DNA of 64,000 nt from Halorhabdus sp. BNX81 (GTDB taxonomy: Archaea; Halobacteriota; Halobacteria; Halobacteriales; Haloarculaceae): contig NZ_CP107254.1 in NCBI RefSeq assembly GCF_029229925.1, positions 2,356,001 to 2,420,000 of the forward strand, in the 5' to 3' direction. The position numbers and the translations under genes are program-made. This document shows positions 16,011 to 24,565 of this stretch, one piece after another (the stretch's first letter is position 1; every line of letters starts with the position of its first letter). The notes under the pieces were generated by a model. It did no database searches. It saw only the letters and a program-made list of their open reading frames with translations, and had not been told where the DNA came from.

Positions 16011-17614
16011 GCGCTCGGGGGCGTCGTATCATTCGTTCGGGGCACGACCGCGACCGATCCCGGGCGATCACCGGTCCGGAGCGCGCCCCGAACCGGCGTG
16101 TCGGCGGTGGGATCGGTGTCGACGGTCAGGACGCGACGATCGCCGGACACGTCGAGGGTGAACGCCTGATCGGCGGCCCCGACGTAAAACGAGGCGACCG
16201 ACGCCGCCACAGCCCCGCGATCGACGACGTTGAGGACCGTGTCGGTGGCCTCGAAGATCCCCTCGTCGTTCTCGAAGCGGGCCGCGCGGGCGGCCTCCTC
16301 GCCCAGTGTCGCGATCTCGCCGGCGATGTTACCGACGATCAGCAGTGGCTGCTCGCGCCGCCGGTCGGTCTCGCGGTTGACCGCGCCGAGCGACCGGGCC
16401 CCAAGATCGAAGACGTTCGTGTCGGACTGCCAGGTGTCGAACGCATCGAGAACGAACAGCCGATCGTTCGCCAATGTCGCCGAAAGGGAGACGTCCCGAT
16501 GGGCGAGCGCACCATCGAGCGTCTCACGATCGAGCCCGGGCGGCGGCGTCACCGAGACGGCGTTGCCGGTGGCGATCGCCCCGGCGACGAGCCCCGCGAT
16601 CAGGTCGGCGATCGCCACATCCGAATACTGGAGGACGACCTGCCCGCCCTCGATCAGCCCGCCAGTGAGATCGTCGAGTCCGTCGAGCCCCGTCGAGATA
16701 CGCGCGTGGTCCCGGTCGGTCGTGACGCCCGAAAGCGCATCGCCGACTTCCCCGAGCATCGTCGTCTGTTCGGCCCGGCTCTCCCGGATCGAAGAAATAT
16801 TGCCCCGGATCGACTGTGCACGGTCGGCGACGTCTTCGGCCGTCGTGGCGATCTGTTCGCTGGAGGCGGCCAGATCGTCAGTCGCCGTCGAAACGGACTG
16901 GACATCCTGGGCGGTCCGGTCGACGGAATCCGAGACAGCCTCGAAGCGCTCGACGGCGGTCCGAACCGACGAGACCCCGGTCTCGATCTCCTCGACAGTC
17001 GTTTCCAGGGCGTCGACGGTCTCGTCCGTCGCAGTTCGCACTTCGGTCAGGCTCGTTTCGATGGCGTCGGCCTGCTCGCGTGATTCCGCGGCCAGGCCCT
17101 TGATCTCCTCGGCGACGACGGCGAACCCGTCCGCCGAGTCGTCGTCGGCGCGTGCGGCCTCGATCGAGGCGTTCAGCGCCAGCATGTTCGTCTGCTCGGC
17201 GACGTCGTCGATGCCGGCGACTGCCTCCTCGATGGCCGCGATGCGATCCTCGAGCCGGCGCACCTTCGCGGCCAGGTCCGAGCTGGTCTCCCGGACGCTC
17301 CGCACGACAGCCATCGCTTCCGTGGCAGCGTCGTGTCCCTCAGCGGCACGCTCACGAGCGTCGGAACTCTGTCGGGCAACCTCGTCTGCGGTCGCCGCGA
17401 CTTCCTCGATGGTCGCACTCAGCTCCGAGACCGCCTCGACAGTGCTCGCCGCCTCCTCGGCCTGTGTGGCGGCGCTCTCGTCGATCGAGGAGAGTTGCTC
17501 GTCGACATCGGCCGACGTGGCTCGAAGCACCTCGATCGCCCCCTGGGCCGTCGCGATCGGGCGGTCGTTCGTCCGGTCCGATCCGTCGGTCGTGCTGTCC
17601 GCCGTCCCCCTCAT
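16007..17614 (-). CDS. Cytoplasmic chemoreceptor-type signalling domain fused to a degenerate RecA/KaiC-like domain (HTR-like)
   Basis: The protein is 535 residues when started at MRGTADSTTD (ATG complementary to 17612-17614). Residues about 40-290 are a long heptad-rich signalling region with the chemoreceptor hairpin tip [17 protein letters not shown] (140-156) and GFAVVAEEIKGLA. Residues about 303-505 resemble a RecA/KaiC-type core (STGLDGLDDLTGGL), but the Walker A position reads GGLIEGGQVVLQYSD with no GK[ST], so nucleotide hydrolysis is unlikely. No transmembrane helix is visible. It overlaps the downstream PAS kinase by 4 nt, suggesting a signalling pair. Longer in-frame starts exist up to 17845 but run into the divergent RNase Z start. 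Confidence 0.8.
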   Translation of the reverse strand: MRGTADSTTDGSDRTNDRPIATAQGAIEVLRATSADVDEQLSSIDESAATQAEEAASTVEAVSELSATIEEVAATADEVARQSSDARERAAEGHDAATEAMAVVRSVRETSSDLAAKVRRLEDRIAAIEEAVAGIDDVAEQTNMLALNASIEAARADDDSADGFAVVAEEIKGLAAESREQADAIETSLTEVRTATDETVDALETTVEEIETGVSSVRTAVERFEAVSDSVDRTAQDVQSVSTATDDLAASSEQIATTAEDVADRAQSIRGNISSIRESRAEQTTMLGEVGDALSGVTTDRDHARISTGLDGLDDLTGGLIEGGQVVLQYSDVAIADLIAGLVAGAIATGNAVSVTPPPGLDRETLDGALAHRDVSLSATLANDRLFVLDAFDTWQSDTNVFDLGARSLGAVNRETDRRREQPLLIVGNIAGEIATLGEEAARAARFENDEGIFEATDTVLNVVDRGAVAASVASFYVGAADQAFTLDVSGDRRVLTVDTDPTADTPVRGALRTGDRPGSVAVVPRTNDTTPPSA

Positions 17615-17814
17615 GCAAACCCCTCGTCCAGTTCGGTTCTCGTTCCGTTCGGTTCGTCCAACTGAGACGTCGTTACAGCACACATTCGCACACTGAATCG
17701 GGACGAACCGGGAATAGTTGAAACTGCGCGGGCGCGTCAAATCTTGCCCGGCCGACCGGGGAAACTCCACAGGTCGACAGTTTCCGACCGGCCGACCGGG
17801 TCGTTCCGAAGGGC

Positions 17815-17821
17815 GTTTATC
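17815..17821 (+). promoter_or_regulatory. TATA element of rnz
   Basis: GTTTATC is centred 27 nt before the ATG at 17845, predicting a leaderless transcript for RNase Z. The 230-bp spacer to the divergent HTR-like gene also contains a GGCCGACCGGG direct repeat near 17750 and 17790. Confidence 0.55.
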
Positions 17822-17844
17822 CCTCGCCCGGCGACCGGAAGACA

Positions 17845-18777
17845 ATGCGCGTGACGTTTCTCGGGACGAGCGGCGCGGTGCCGACGACCGAACGCAACCC
17901 TTCGGGAGTGATGGTCCGCCGGGAGGGCGAGCGACTGCTCTTTGACTGCGGCGAGGGGACCCAACGCCAGATGATGCATTTCGGGACGGGCTTCGACGTT
18001 GCGCACATCTTCGTCTCGCACATGCACGGCGATCACGTGCTGGGCATCCCCGGCTTGTTGCAGACGATGGACTTCAACGACCGCGAGGACCCGCTGGCGA
18101 TCCACGCGCCACACGGGACCCGGTCTCGGCTGGAGGAGCTTCTCTCGGCGACCGGCGATCGGCCGTCCTATCCCCTCCGAATTACCCAGAACGGCCCGGG
18201 TGACGTGGTGCTCGACGCCGAGGGCTACGAGGTCCGCACGATCGAGACCGAACACCGGACCCAGTCGCTCGGCTTCGCACTGGTCGAAGACGACCGGACG
18301 GGACGTTTCGACCGGGAAAGGGCCGAGAACGAACTCGGGATCGAGCCCGGACCGAAGTACTCGAAACTCCACGCGGGGGAGCCAGTCGAACACGACGGGC
18401 GAACGATCCAGCCCGAGGAGGTCGTCGGCCCGCCGCGGCCGGGTCGGACGGTCGTCTACAGCGGCGATACTCGCCCCGTCGAGGCGGTCCGCCGAGCCAG
18501 CGAGGACGCCGACCTGTTGATCCACGACGCGACCTTCGCCGACGACCGGGCCGAGCGCGCCCGGGGGACCGGCCACTCGACGGCGCGGGAAGCCGGATCG
18601 CTGGCAGCCGAAGCCGGCGCGAAGCGCCTCGCGCTGACGCACATCTCGACGCGATACGCCGGACAGGCCGACCGACTCGAAGCGGAGGCCCGCGAGGCGT
18701 TCGGCGACGCCGCCTTCGTCGCAAGTGACGGCCAGGCGGTCGATGTCCCGTACCCGGATGACACACGAGACGAGTGA
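17845..18777 (+). CDS. rnz: Ribonuclease Z (tRNA 3'-processing endonuclease)
   Basis: A 310-residue metallo-beta-lactamase-fold nuclease that removes 3' trailers from tRNA precursors. The zinc site is visible in SHMHGDHVLGIPGLLQT, YSGDTRP and the late LTHISTRY. The N-terminus MRVTFLGTSGAVPT and DCGEGTQRQM are family hallmarks. Length fits the short RNase Z form. It is divergent from the HTR-like gene and stands alone. Confidence 0.93.
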   Translation: MRVTFLGTSGAVPTTERNPSGVMVRREGERLLFDCGEGTQRQMMHFGTGFDVAHIFVSHMHGDHVLGIPGLLQTMDFNDREDPLAIHAPHGTRSRLEELLSATGDRPSYPLRITQNGPGDVVLDAEGYEVRTIETEHRTQSLGFALVEDDRTGRFDRERAENELGIEPGPKYSKLHAGEPVEHDGRTIQPEEVVGPPRPGRTVVYSGDTRPVEAVRRASEDADLLIHDATFADDRAERARGTGHSTAREAGSLAAEAGAKRLALTHISTRYAGQADRLEAEAREAFGDAAFVASDGQAVDVPYPDDTRDE

Positions 18778-18870
18778 CATCCCGGACAATGTCCGAGACG
18801 GGGAGTAAGATGTTCACACGGTCTCACGGATCACAGAACAATTACACCACCGTATCCACAGACTAGGGCA

Positions 18871-20022
18871 ATGGCAAAACAGCGGGCCGACGCCGCCGTC
18901 GCGAGGGCGCTCGGTTCGATCTCGCCGTGGGGCGTTCGCCTCGCCTGTGGTGGCGTTATCGCGGCGGCAGGACTGGCGGGCATTCTCGTCCCGCTGGTCC
19001 GTCTGTTCGCCACGCCCGGCGGTGTTTCCGGTCCGGTCGCGGGTGTGCTCGTCCCGGCCGTGTTCGGTCTTGTCGTTCTCGCCAGTGGCTACTGGCTCGG
19101 GGGGAGCGACCTCGACGGATCGCTGGCTGCTGCGGTCATGGTATGGTGGTTCCTGGGGACTGCCTTCGGTGCGTTCACGGCACTCGGCCTCGTCGGCTAT
19201 CAGATGGCGGCGGGCCTCGGTGTGGCCGACGCGGCGATCGTGCTCAGCGGGATCGCCTCTATCGGCGGCGTCGGTGGCCTGCTCGTCGGTCACTACGACG
19301 CCCGGAGTCAGCGTCGCCGACGCGAACTCGAACGCGAACACGAGCGGCTCGCCGACGAACGCCAGAAGCTCGCGCTCCTCAACCGGATCGTCCGCCACGA
19401 CATCGGCAACGACCTCCAGATCATCAGCGGCATGAGCAGCCACCTCGAAGCGTACGTCGATCCCGATGGCCGTGAGCATCTCGATCGGGTACAGCGAACC
19501 ACGGAAGAGGCCATCCAGTTGACCGAACAGGTTCGGGCGTTCGTGGCGTCGCTCGACGAGAACGAACCTTCCGAACGCCGCCGAATCTCCCTCAAGCGCG
19601 TGCTTGACACCCAGATCGAAAACACCCGGGAAGTCTACCGGGAAGCGACAGTCACCCTTGCGGGCGAGGTTCCGGACGTCGCGATCCACGCCGACGAACT
19701 CCTCTCGACGCTCTTTCACAATCTGCTCTCGAACGCAGTCGAACACAACGACCGGGACAGTCCGTCCGTCGAACTGTCGGTCGAACGCGACGCCGAAACG
19801 GTCGCCGTCTCGGTGGCCGACGACGGCCCGGGCATCCCCACCCAGGAGCGTGAGCGCCTCCAGGCCGTCGACACCAGTCCGGATCCAGCAGGCGAGTCAG
19901 GGCTCGGGTTGTACATCGTCGGCATGCTCGTCGATCGCTACGGCGGGACGATCGCGATCGACGACCGGGAGTCCCGTGGGACGGTTGTCACGGTCAACCT
20001 GCCGATCGCCGACGGCGAATAG
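18871..20022 (+). CDS. Membrane sensor histidine kinase with four N-terminal helices
   Basis: A 383-residue kinase. Four membrane helices at about 24-46, 53-75, 85-108 and 118-140 form the sensor. A charged coiled-coil linker (145-170) follows, then the H-box with H176 in IVRHDIGND. The N-box is LLSNAVEHND, G1 is DDGPGIPT and G2 ESGLGLYIV. No extracellular loop is long enough for a classic binding domain, so it may sense membrane state or an ion. There is no adjacent response regulator. Confidence 0.87.
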   Translation: MAKQRADAAVARALGSISPWGVRLACGGVIAAAGLAGILVPLVRLFATPGGVSGPVAGVLVPAVFGLVVLASGYWLGGSDLDGSLAAAVMVWWFLGTAFGAFTALGLVGYQMAAGLGVADAAIVLSGIASIGGVGGLLVGHYDARSQRRRRELEREHERLADERQKLALLNRIVRHDIGNDLQIISGMSSHLEAYVDPDGREHLDRVQRTTEEAIQLTEQVRAFVASLDENEPSERRRISLKRVLDTQIENTREVYREATVTLAGEVPDVAIHADELLSTLFHNLLSNAVEHNDRDSPSVELSVERDAETVAVSVADDGPGIPTQERERLQAVDTSPDPAGESGLGLYIVGMLVDRYGGTIAIDDRESRGTVVTVNLPIADGE

Positions 20023-20125
20023 CACCCCTCGACATCACGCTCGGGACGCCGACGGCAAGTTGCCAGCCCCCCGACGCGAACCGACACCCGTTACTGTCAT
20101 CTGTGCCGGCGTGGAATGAAACGGC

Positions 20126-20515
20126 ATGGAGCTTTCACACGTCGCGATATGGGTGACCGACCTCGACCGATCCCTCGACTTCTACGAGGCATTGGGCTTC
20201 GAGCGGGCGTGGTCGTTCACCGCAGACGGCGTCGAGAACGTCTACGTCAGCGGTGACGGTGGCGAACTCCAGTTGCGTCACGATCCCGACCGAACGACGC
20301 CGATCGCACCGACGCGGGCCGACACCGACCACGTTGCGCTGGGTGTCGAGGACGAAGCTGCTGTCGAGGCGGCTGTCGAGCGGAGCCGCGACGCTGGCGG
20401 CTCGGTCATCGACGGCCCACACGTCGTCGAACCGGCCGACGCCTACGCCGCCTTCGTCGAAGACCCCGACGGCTACACCCTCGAGTTCGTCACATCGCTG
20501 GAGGGAGACCAATGA
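20126..20515 (+). CDS. VOC/glyoxalase I-family protein
   Basis: A 129-residue single vicinal-oxygen-chelate module pair. Typical ligand positions are present: H5 (LSHVAIWV), an internal TDHVALGV and a terminal GYTLEFV. Some members are lactoylglutathione lyase-like and others are dioxygenases or resistance proteins; the substrate cannot be told from sequence. It overlaps the deacetylase start by 4 nt, so the two genes are coupled. Confidence 0.82.
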   Translation: MELSHVAIWVTDLDRSLDFYEALGFERAWSFTADGVENVYVSGDGGELQLRHDPDRTTPIAPTRADTDHVALGVEDEAAVEAAVERSRDAGGSVIDGPHVVEPADAYAAFVEDPDGYTLEFVTSLEGDQ

Positions 20516-21375
20516 CTGATCCGCGCCTCGCGCTCGTCTTCGACGACGGGTATCGCAGCGACTTCGACATGCTTCGACCGGCACTCGCGGACCTCGACGC
20601 CCCCATGACGCTGGCGATCGTCCCCGGGTGGCTCGGCGGCGAGGACCACATCACAGCCGACGAACTCGCGACGCTCGCCGCCGAGGGACACGAAGTCCTC
20701 TCACACGGCCGCCGTCACCGCTACCTGGGAACCCATCGGGTAACGGCGGACGCGTCGGCTGGCGACCGTCGAGTTACCCTGGACAACCACGTCTTCCCCG
20801 ATGACGACCACGGCGTCTACGTCGGCGACACCTACGAGATCACCAACGGCGAAGACGCCGAAACGCTGACCCTTGCCGAGAAATTGGGCACCGACGACGA
20901 ACCGATCATGGAATTCGAGACGGCGATTTCGGGCGATTACACCGCCGGCGAAGCGGTCGTCCGCCCGACGATGGCGACCATCGAGGACGAGATCGTCGGC
21001 GTCCGCGAGGAGTTCGACGACCTGGGCTTCGATCCGACGGGCTTTGTCTTCCCGTATGACGCCACTGACCCGCGAGCTTGGGACGTCGCGAGCGAGGAAT
21101 ACGACACCATCGCGAACGCCGGAGTCAGGTCGCTGCCGAACCCAGCAGGGACGCTTCCGACGAACTGGCGACGGTACTACCTCCAGACGAGCCATCAGAC
21201 CCGGCCGGAACTCGCGGCGTACCTCGATACGCTCGCCGAGCAGGGTGGCGTGGGGATTCTCGCGGGCCACAGCGACTGGGAGTCGGTTCCCGAAGAGCGC
21301 GTGATCTGGACCGTCGAGGCCGCCCGCGAGCGCGGGATCGAAGTGACGACGCTCCACGAGGCAGCCGAGCGCTAA
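20512..21375 (+). CDS. Polysaccharide deacetylase-family protein
   Basis: A 287-residue NodB-fold protein. The catalytic/metal motif LALVFDDGY is at the N-terminus and the HxxxH-type metal motif appears as LSHGRRHR. A DNHVFPDDDHGVYVGDTYEI-type insertion of about 65 residues separates the early motifs from the later GFVFPYDA segment. It would remove acetyl groups from a glycan or act on a related amide. The gene is coupled to the upstream VOC gene. A MITE-like element begins 14-20 bp after its stop. Confidence 0.82.
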   Translation: MTDPRLALVFDDGYRSDFDMLRPALADLDAPMTLAIVPGWLGGEDHITADELATLAAEGHEVLSHGRRHRYLGTHRVTADASAGDRRVTLDNHVFPDDDHGVYVGDTYEITNGEDAETLTLAEKLGTDDEPIMEFETAISGDYTAGEAVVRPTMATIEDEIVGVREEFDDLGFDPTGFVFPYDATDPRAWDVASEEYDTIANAGVRSLPNPAGTLPTNWRRYYLQTSHQTRPELAAYLDTLAEQGGVGILAGHSDWESVPEERVIWTVEAARERGIEVTTLHEAAER

Positions 21376-21381
21376 ACGAAG

Positions 21382-21620
21382 CACTACCGTCTCACTGGCG
21401 GTGTTCAGATAAGCACCGAGTAAGAAGCCTGTTTTCTCTGCTAATCAGCCAAATCCTGGTGGAATGAAAGGGCGAGCCAGTTTCGAGAACCCCGACGAAG
21501 TAAGCACTGCAGGGCGCGAAGCGCCCGAAGCGCGCAGCGAGTCGCGGGACCGAAACTGGCGAGGGCTTTCAGAGTTGTCTCACTCTCGGCAGATCCTTAT
21601 CTGAACACTACCGTCTCACT
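21382..21620. mobile_element. 216-bp MITE-like element with terminal inverted repeats and target duplication
   Basis: Ends are 17-bp inverted repeats matching at 15 positions: GGCGGTGTTCAGATAAG at 21397-21413 and CTTATCTGAACACTACC at 21596-21612. Both ends are flanked by GTCTCACT (21389-21396 and 21613-21620), an 8-bp target-duplication candidate. The duplication extends to 15 bp (CACTACCGTCTCACT) because CACTACC also precedes the left copy. No transposase frame is present. The inside folds: arms at 21465-21485 and 21551-21571 pair at 17 of 21 positions, around a GGGCGC-GAA-GCGCCC hairpin at 21522-21536. The 8-bp duplication and GG-starting ends are reminiscent of IS6-type elements, but the parent is not identified. 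Confidence 0.7.
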
Positions 21621-21661
21621 TCGGCGAGGTTTCAAGACCCAGGAGCGCCTATACCTCTGTA

Positions 21662-21952
21662 ATGGCGACCCAGCAGTATCGAATCGTCTCCGCGGAGGAC
21701 TCGGAGATTCACGGGGAGCCCCACATCGAGGGGAGCCGCGTCACGGTCCGAGATGTGCACGCACGCGTCGAACAGCGCGGACTCGCCCCCGAACGAGTCG
21801 CCGAGCGGTACAACCTGGACATCGCAGACGTCTACGAGGCACTCGCGTATTATCACGCCAATCCCGAGGAGATGCGACGGGTCGAGAAACGCCACGACCG
21901 AGCCGCCGCCGAGGCCAGAGAGCGGTCGTCGCTCACGCCACCCGACAGCTGA
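21662..21952 (+). CDS. DUF433-domain antitoxin-like protein
   Basis: A 96-residue DUF433 protein. The pattern is visible in IHGEPHIEGSRVTVRDV, then RYNLDIADVYEALAYYHANPEEM. DUF433 proteins have a winged/HTH-like fold and usually pair with PIN-like DUF5615 partners as presumed antitoxins. Only 3 nt separate it from the DUF5615 gene. Upstream DNA is a MITE-like element ending 50 bp before the ATG, so the promoter may have been altered by insertion. Confidence 0.85.
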   Translation: MATQQYRIVSAEDSEIHGEPHIEGSRVTVRDVHARVEQRGLAPERVAERYNLDIADVYEALAYYHANPEEMRRVEKRHDRAAAEARERSSLTPPDS

Positions 21953-21955
21953 CCG

Positions 21956-22300
21956 ATGGCGTATCGGCTCATCCTCGACGAGAACGTCGAGCACGAGGTG
22001 GCCCATCGGCTCGGGAACTACGGCCACGACGTCGAGCACGTCGATTTTGTACCCGAGCTCGGGAAGGGGACTGCCGACCAGCCGATCGCGCGGTATTCAC
22101 TCGACACCGATCGCGTGATCGTGACGTACGACGACGACTTCGTCCTCGAGGTGGACGAAGGCCAGTATCGGGCGGTGTTGTATTTCGACGACGCGGCGCT
22201 GTCCGTCGAGCAGGTCTCGGACATCATCCACACTGTTTCTCGGAACTACCCACAGGAAGCGTTGCAGGGCCTCGAGTACGTCGGCGAGGAATGGCTCTGA
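21956..22300 (+). CDS. DUF5615 PIN-like toxin candidate
   Basis: A 114-residue PIN-like protein. The family motif LILDENVEHEVAHRLGNYGHDV and the later VIVTYDDDFVLEV carry the acidic residues expected for a metal-dependent nuclease site. With the DUF433 gene it forms a toxin-antitoxin-like pair; toxicity is inferred from the family rather than shown here. The pair lies beside a MITE-like element, consistent with an accessory module. Confidence 0.85.
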   Translation: MAYRLILDENVEHEVAHRLGNYGHDVEHVDFVPELGKGTADQPIARYSLDTDRVIVTYDDDFVLEVDEGQYRAVLYFDDAALSVEQVSDIIHTVSRNYPQEALQGLEYVGEEWL

Positions 22301-22499
22301 GCGACGGCCCGGTCACCTCTCACCGCGAATGGAATACGCTCCGTGGGTGAAAACCGTCTCTGTATATTTGACTCAGCCTGCCCGAGTCGCGCCCTGTGTC
22401 CCCCATGAGAGGACTGACTGTTGCAGATCGTGCGAAATCAACGTGCCTCGTTCCCGACAATCGGCATCATGAGGAATTTTAGCGCCCGCGGCGTCATGG

Positions 22500-22507
22500 G
22501 TTTATAC
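22500..22507 (+). promoter_or_regulatory. TATA element of the DUF460 gene
   Basis: TTTATACT at about 22500-22507 is centred 27 nt before the GTG start at 22531, predicting leaderless transcription and supporting that start. The 230-bp spacer 22301-22530 holds no other recognisable feature. Confidence 0.6.
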
Positions 22508-22530
22508 TGCTGAGACACCTAGGTACCACC

Positions 22531-24510
22531 GTGCAACGGACGGCTGCCCTGGACGACGTGATCTTCGGCGTGGACGTCCAGAGCGGGGACGTGCGGGGGG
22601 ATGCGCCCTCCTACGCGCTGGTCATCTTCGACGGCGAGAGCATCGACCGGGACGTGGTGAGCCGCCGGAAACTGCGGCGACTCATCGAGGACGAAGAGCC
22701 CGCCATCGTCGCCACGGACAACATGTACGAACTCGCCGCGGACAAGGACGCCCTCGTCCACTTCCTCCGGGAATTGCCCGACGGAACCCGGCTCGTCCAG
22801 GTGACCGGCGACGAGCAGCCCGAACCGCTCTCCAGGGTCGCCTCCCGCCACGGCGTCCCCTACGGCAAAGACCCGATGAAAGAGGCCGAGGCCGCGGCCC
22901 GACTCGCGGCGGGCAACGTCGGTTACGCGGTGTCGGCGTTCTCCGAAACGACCGAGGTGAAGGTCTCCCGCGGCCGCTCGACCGGCGGCGGTGGGGGCTG
23001 GAGCGAGGACCGCTTCACCCGACGGATTCACGGTTCGGTCAAGAAGCTCGCCCGCGAGGTCGAACGCGAACTCGAGGCCGCGAATCTCGAATACGACCGC
23101 AATGTAACCGAGAAGTACGGCGGCTTCTCGAACGCGATCTTCGAGGTCGAGGCCCCACCGGAAGACATCCCCGTCTCGCGGGAACGGTCGGGCGACACCA
23201 GGATCGAGATCGAGCGCGAGCGCTTAGAGGGCATCGAGTTCGAGCCGCTGGCCCACCGGCGCGATCACGTCGTCGTCGGCGTCGACCCGGGGACGACCAC
23301 CGCCGTCGCCGTCGTCGGACTCGACGGCGAGGTCCTTGAGGTCCACTCGACCCGGACTGCGGACACCGCCGCAGTCATCGAGTGGATCATCGAACGCGGG
23401 CGGCCGATCGTCGTCGCCGCGGACGTCACGCCGATGCCCGAAACCGTCGAGAAACTCCGCCGGAGTTTCGACGCGGCCAGCTGGACACCCGACAGCGACC
23501 TGCCCGTCGACGAAAAACTCCACCGGACGCGCGAGGAAGCCTACGACAACGACCACGAACGCGACGCCCTGGCGGCCGCCCTCGAGGCCTTCGACGATCA
23601 CGAAGACCAGTTCGAGCGCGTTGCCGCCAAGGTCCCGCCGCGCGAGGAGGTCGGTCCCGTCCTGGCCCGCGTTGTCGCCGGCGAGGAGTCCGTCGAGAGC
23701 GTCCTGGACGACCTCGCGGACGACGACGGCGAACCCCCGGAGCCGACCGAACACACCCCACGCGAACTCACCGCCGAGGAGAAGCAGATCAAGCGCCTCC
23801 AGGACCGGGTCGACCGACTCGAGTCCCACGTCGCGGATCTCAACGAGACGATCGAAACGAAAGACGGGACGATCAGCGACCTCCGGGACAAACTCGAATC
23901 GGCCCGCAGCGAGCAGCGAGCGGAGACCCGCAAACGGCGGGAAGTGACCCGCCTCGAACGCGAGAACGACCGCCTCGAACGCGAACTACAGAGCGAGCGT
24001 GAGCGAGTCGAGGACCTGGAGGGCAAGCTCGAACGGCTGAAAGCGCTCTGGAAGCTCGACCACTCCAATTTCGCCGAGGTCGAGGAGACCAAGGAGGGGC
24101 TCGTCCCCGTGAAGGTCGTCGAGAAGTTCACGACCGCGGCGATCGAGGACGCCGACGACCGGTTCGGACTCGCGGAAGGCGACATCATCCTCTTCCGTGA
24201 CGCGACGGGTGCGGGCCGCTCGACGGCCGAGCGACTGGCTGATCTCGACCCACGGCTCGTCCTCCGAACGGGTGGTCTCTCGGACGTCTCCGACGAAGTG
24301 CTCTTCGAGGAGGACGTCCCGGTCGCGCCGGCCGAGAACGTCACCGTCCAGGAGGTCGACGAACTCGCCGTCGCCCGCGAACGTGAGGTCGAGGAAGCCA
24401 TCGAAGAGTGGAAAGAGTACGCGAGCGAGCGCAAGAAGGCCCGGACCGCGGAGATGGTCGACACGCTGATCAGCGAACACCGGGCGTCGGGCCACGGCGG
24501 CAGCGTGTGA
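22531..24510 (+). CDS. DUF460-family protein with RNase H-like domain and coiled coil
   Basis: A 659-residue archaeal protein starting at GTG. The N-terminal region (1-130) contains a FGVDVQSGDV motif and a Gly-rich loop STGGGGGWSEDRF. The central region has an RNase H/RuvC-like strand, VVVGVDPGTTTAVAVVGLDGEVL. A long charged coiled coil covers about 410-520, followed by a small C-terminal domain. The family is conserved in archaea with no established role; the fold suggests nucleic acid binding or processing. It stands alone with its own promoter. Confidence 0.85.
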   Translation: MQRTAALDDVIFGVDVQSGDVRGDAPSYALVIFDGESIDRDVVSRRKLRRLIEDEEPAIVATDNMYELAADKDALVHFLRELPDGTRLVQVTGDEQPEPLSRVASRHGVPYGKDPMKEAEAAARLAAGNVGYAVSAFSETTEVKVSRGRSTGGGGGWSEDRFTRRIHGSVKKLAREVERELEAANLEYDRNVTEKYGGFSNAIFEVEAPPEDIPVSRERSGDTRIEIERERLEGIEFEPLAHRRDHVVVGVDPGTTTAVAVVGLDGEVLEVHSTRTADTAAVIEWIIERGRPIVVAADVTPMPETVEKLRRSFDAASWTPDSDLPVDEKLHRTREEAYDNDHERDALAAALEAFDDHEDQFERVAAKVPPREEVGPVLARVVAGEESVESVLDDLADDDGEPPEPTEHTPRELTAEEKQIKRLQDRVDRLESHVADLNETIETKDGTISDLRDKLESARSEQRAETRKRREVTRLERENDRLERELQSERERVEDLEGKLERLKALWKLDHSNFAEVEETKEGLVPVKVVEKFTTAAIEDADDRFGLAEGDIILFRDATGAGRSTAERLADLDPRLVLRTGGLSDVSDEVLFEEDVPVAPAENVTVQEVDELAVAREREVEEAIEEWKEYASERKKARTAEMVDTLISEHRASGHGGSV

Positions 24511-24565
24511 AGGTGTCGTCCGGGCGAACGTTTTTGTCCCCCGAAGTCCCGGTCGATATCGAGAG

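Noticed and set aside
21465-21571. Internal hairpin of the 216-bp element considered as a CRISPR or tRNA-like structure
   Set aside because: There is no direct-repeat/spacer periodicity and no cloverleaf or CCA end. The fold is explained by the MITE-like element.
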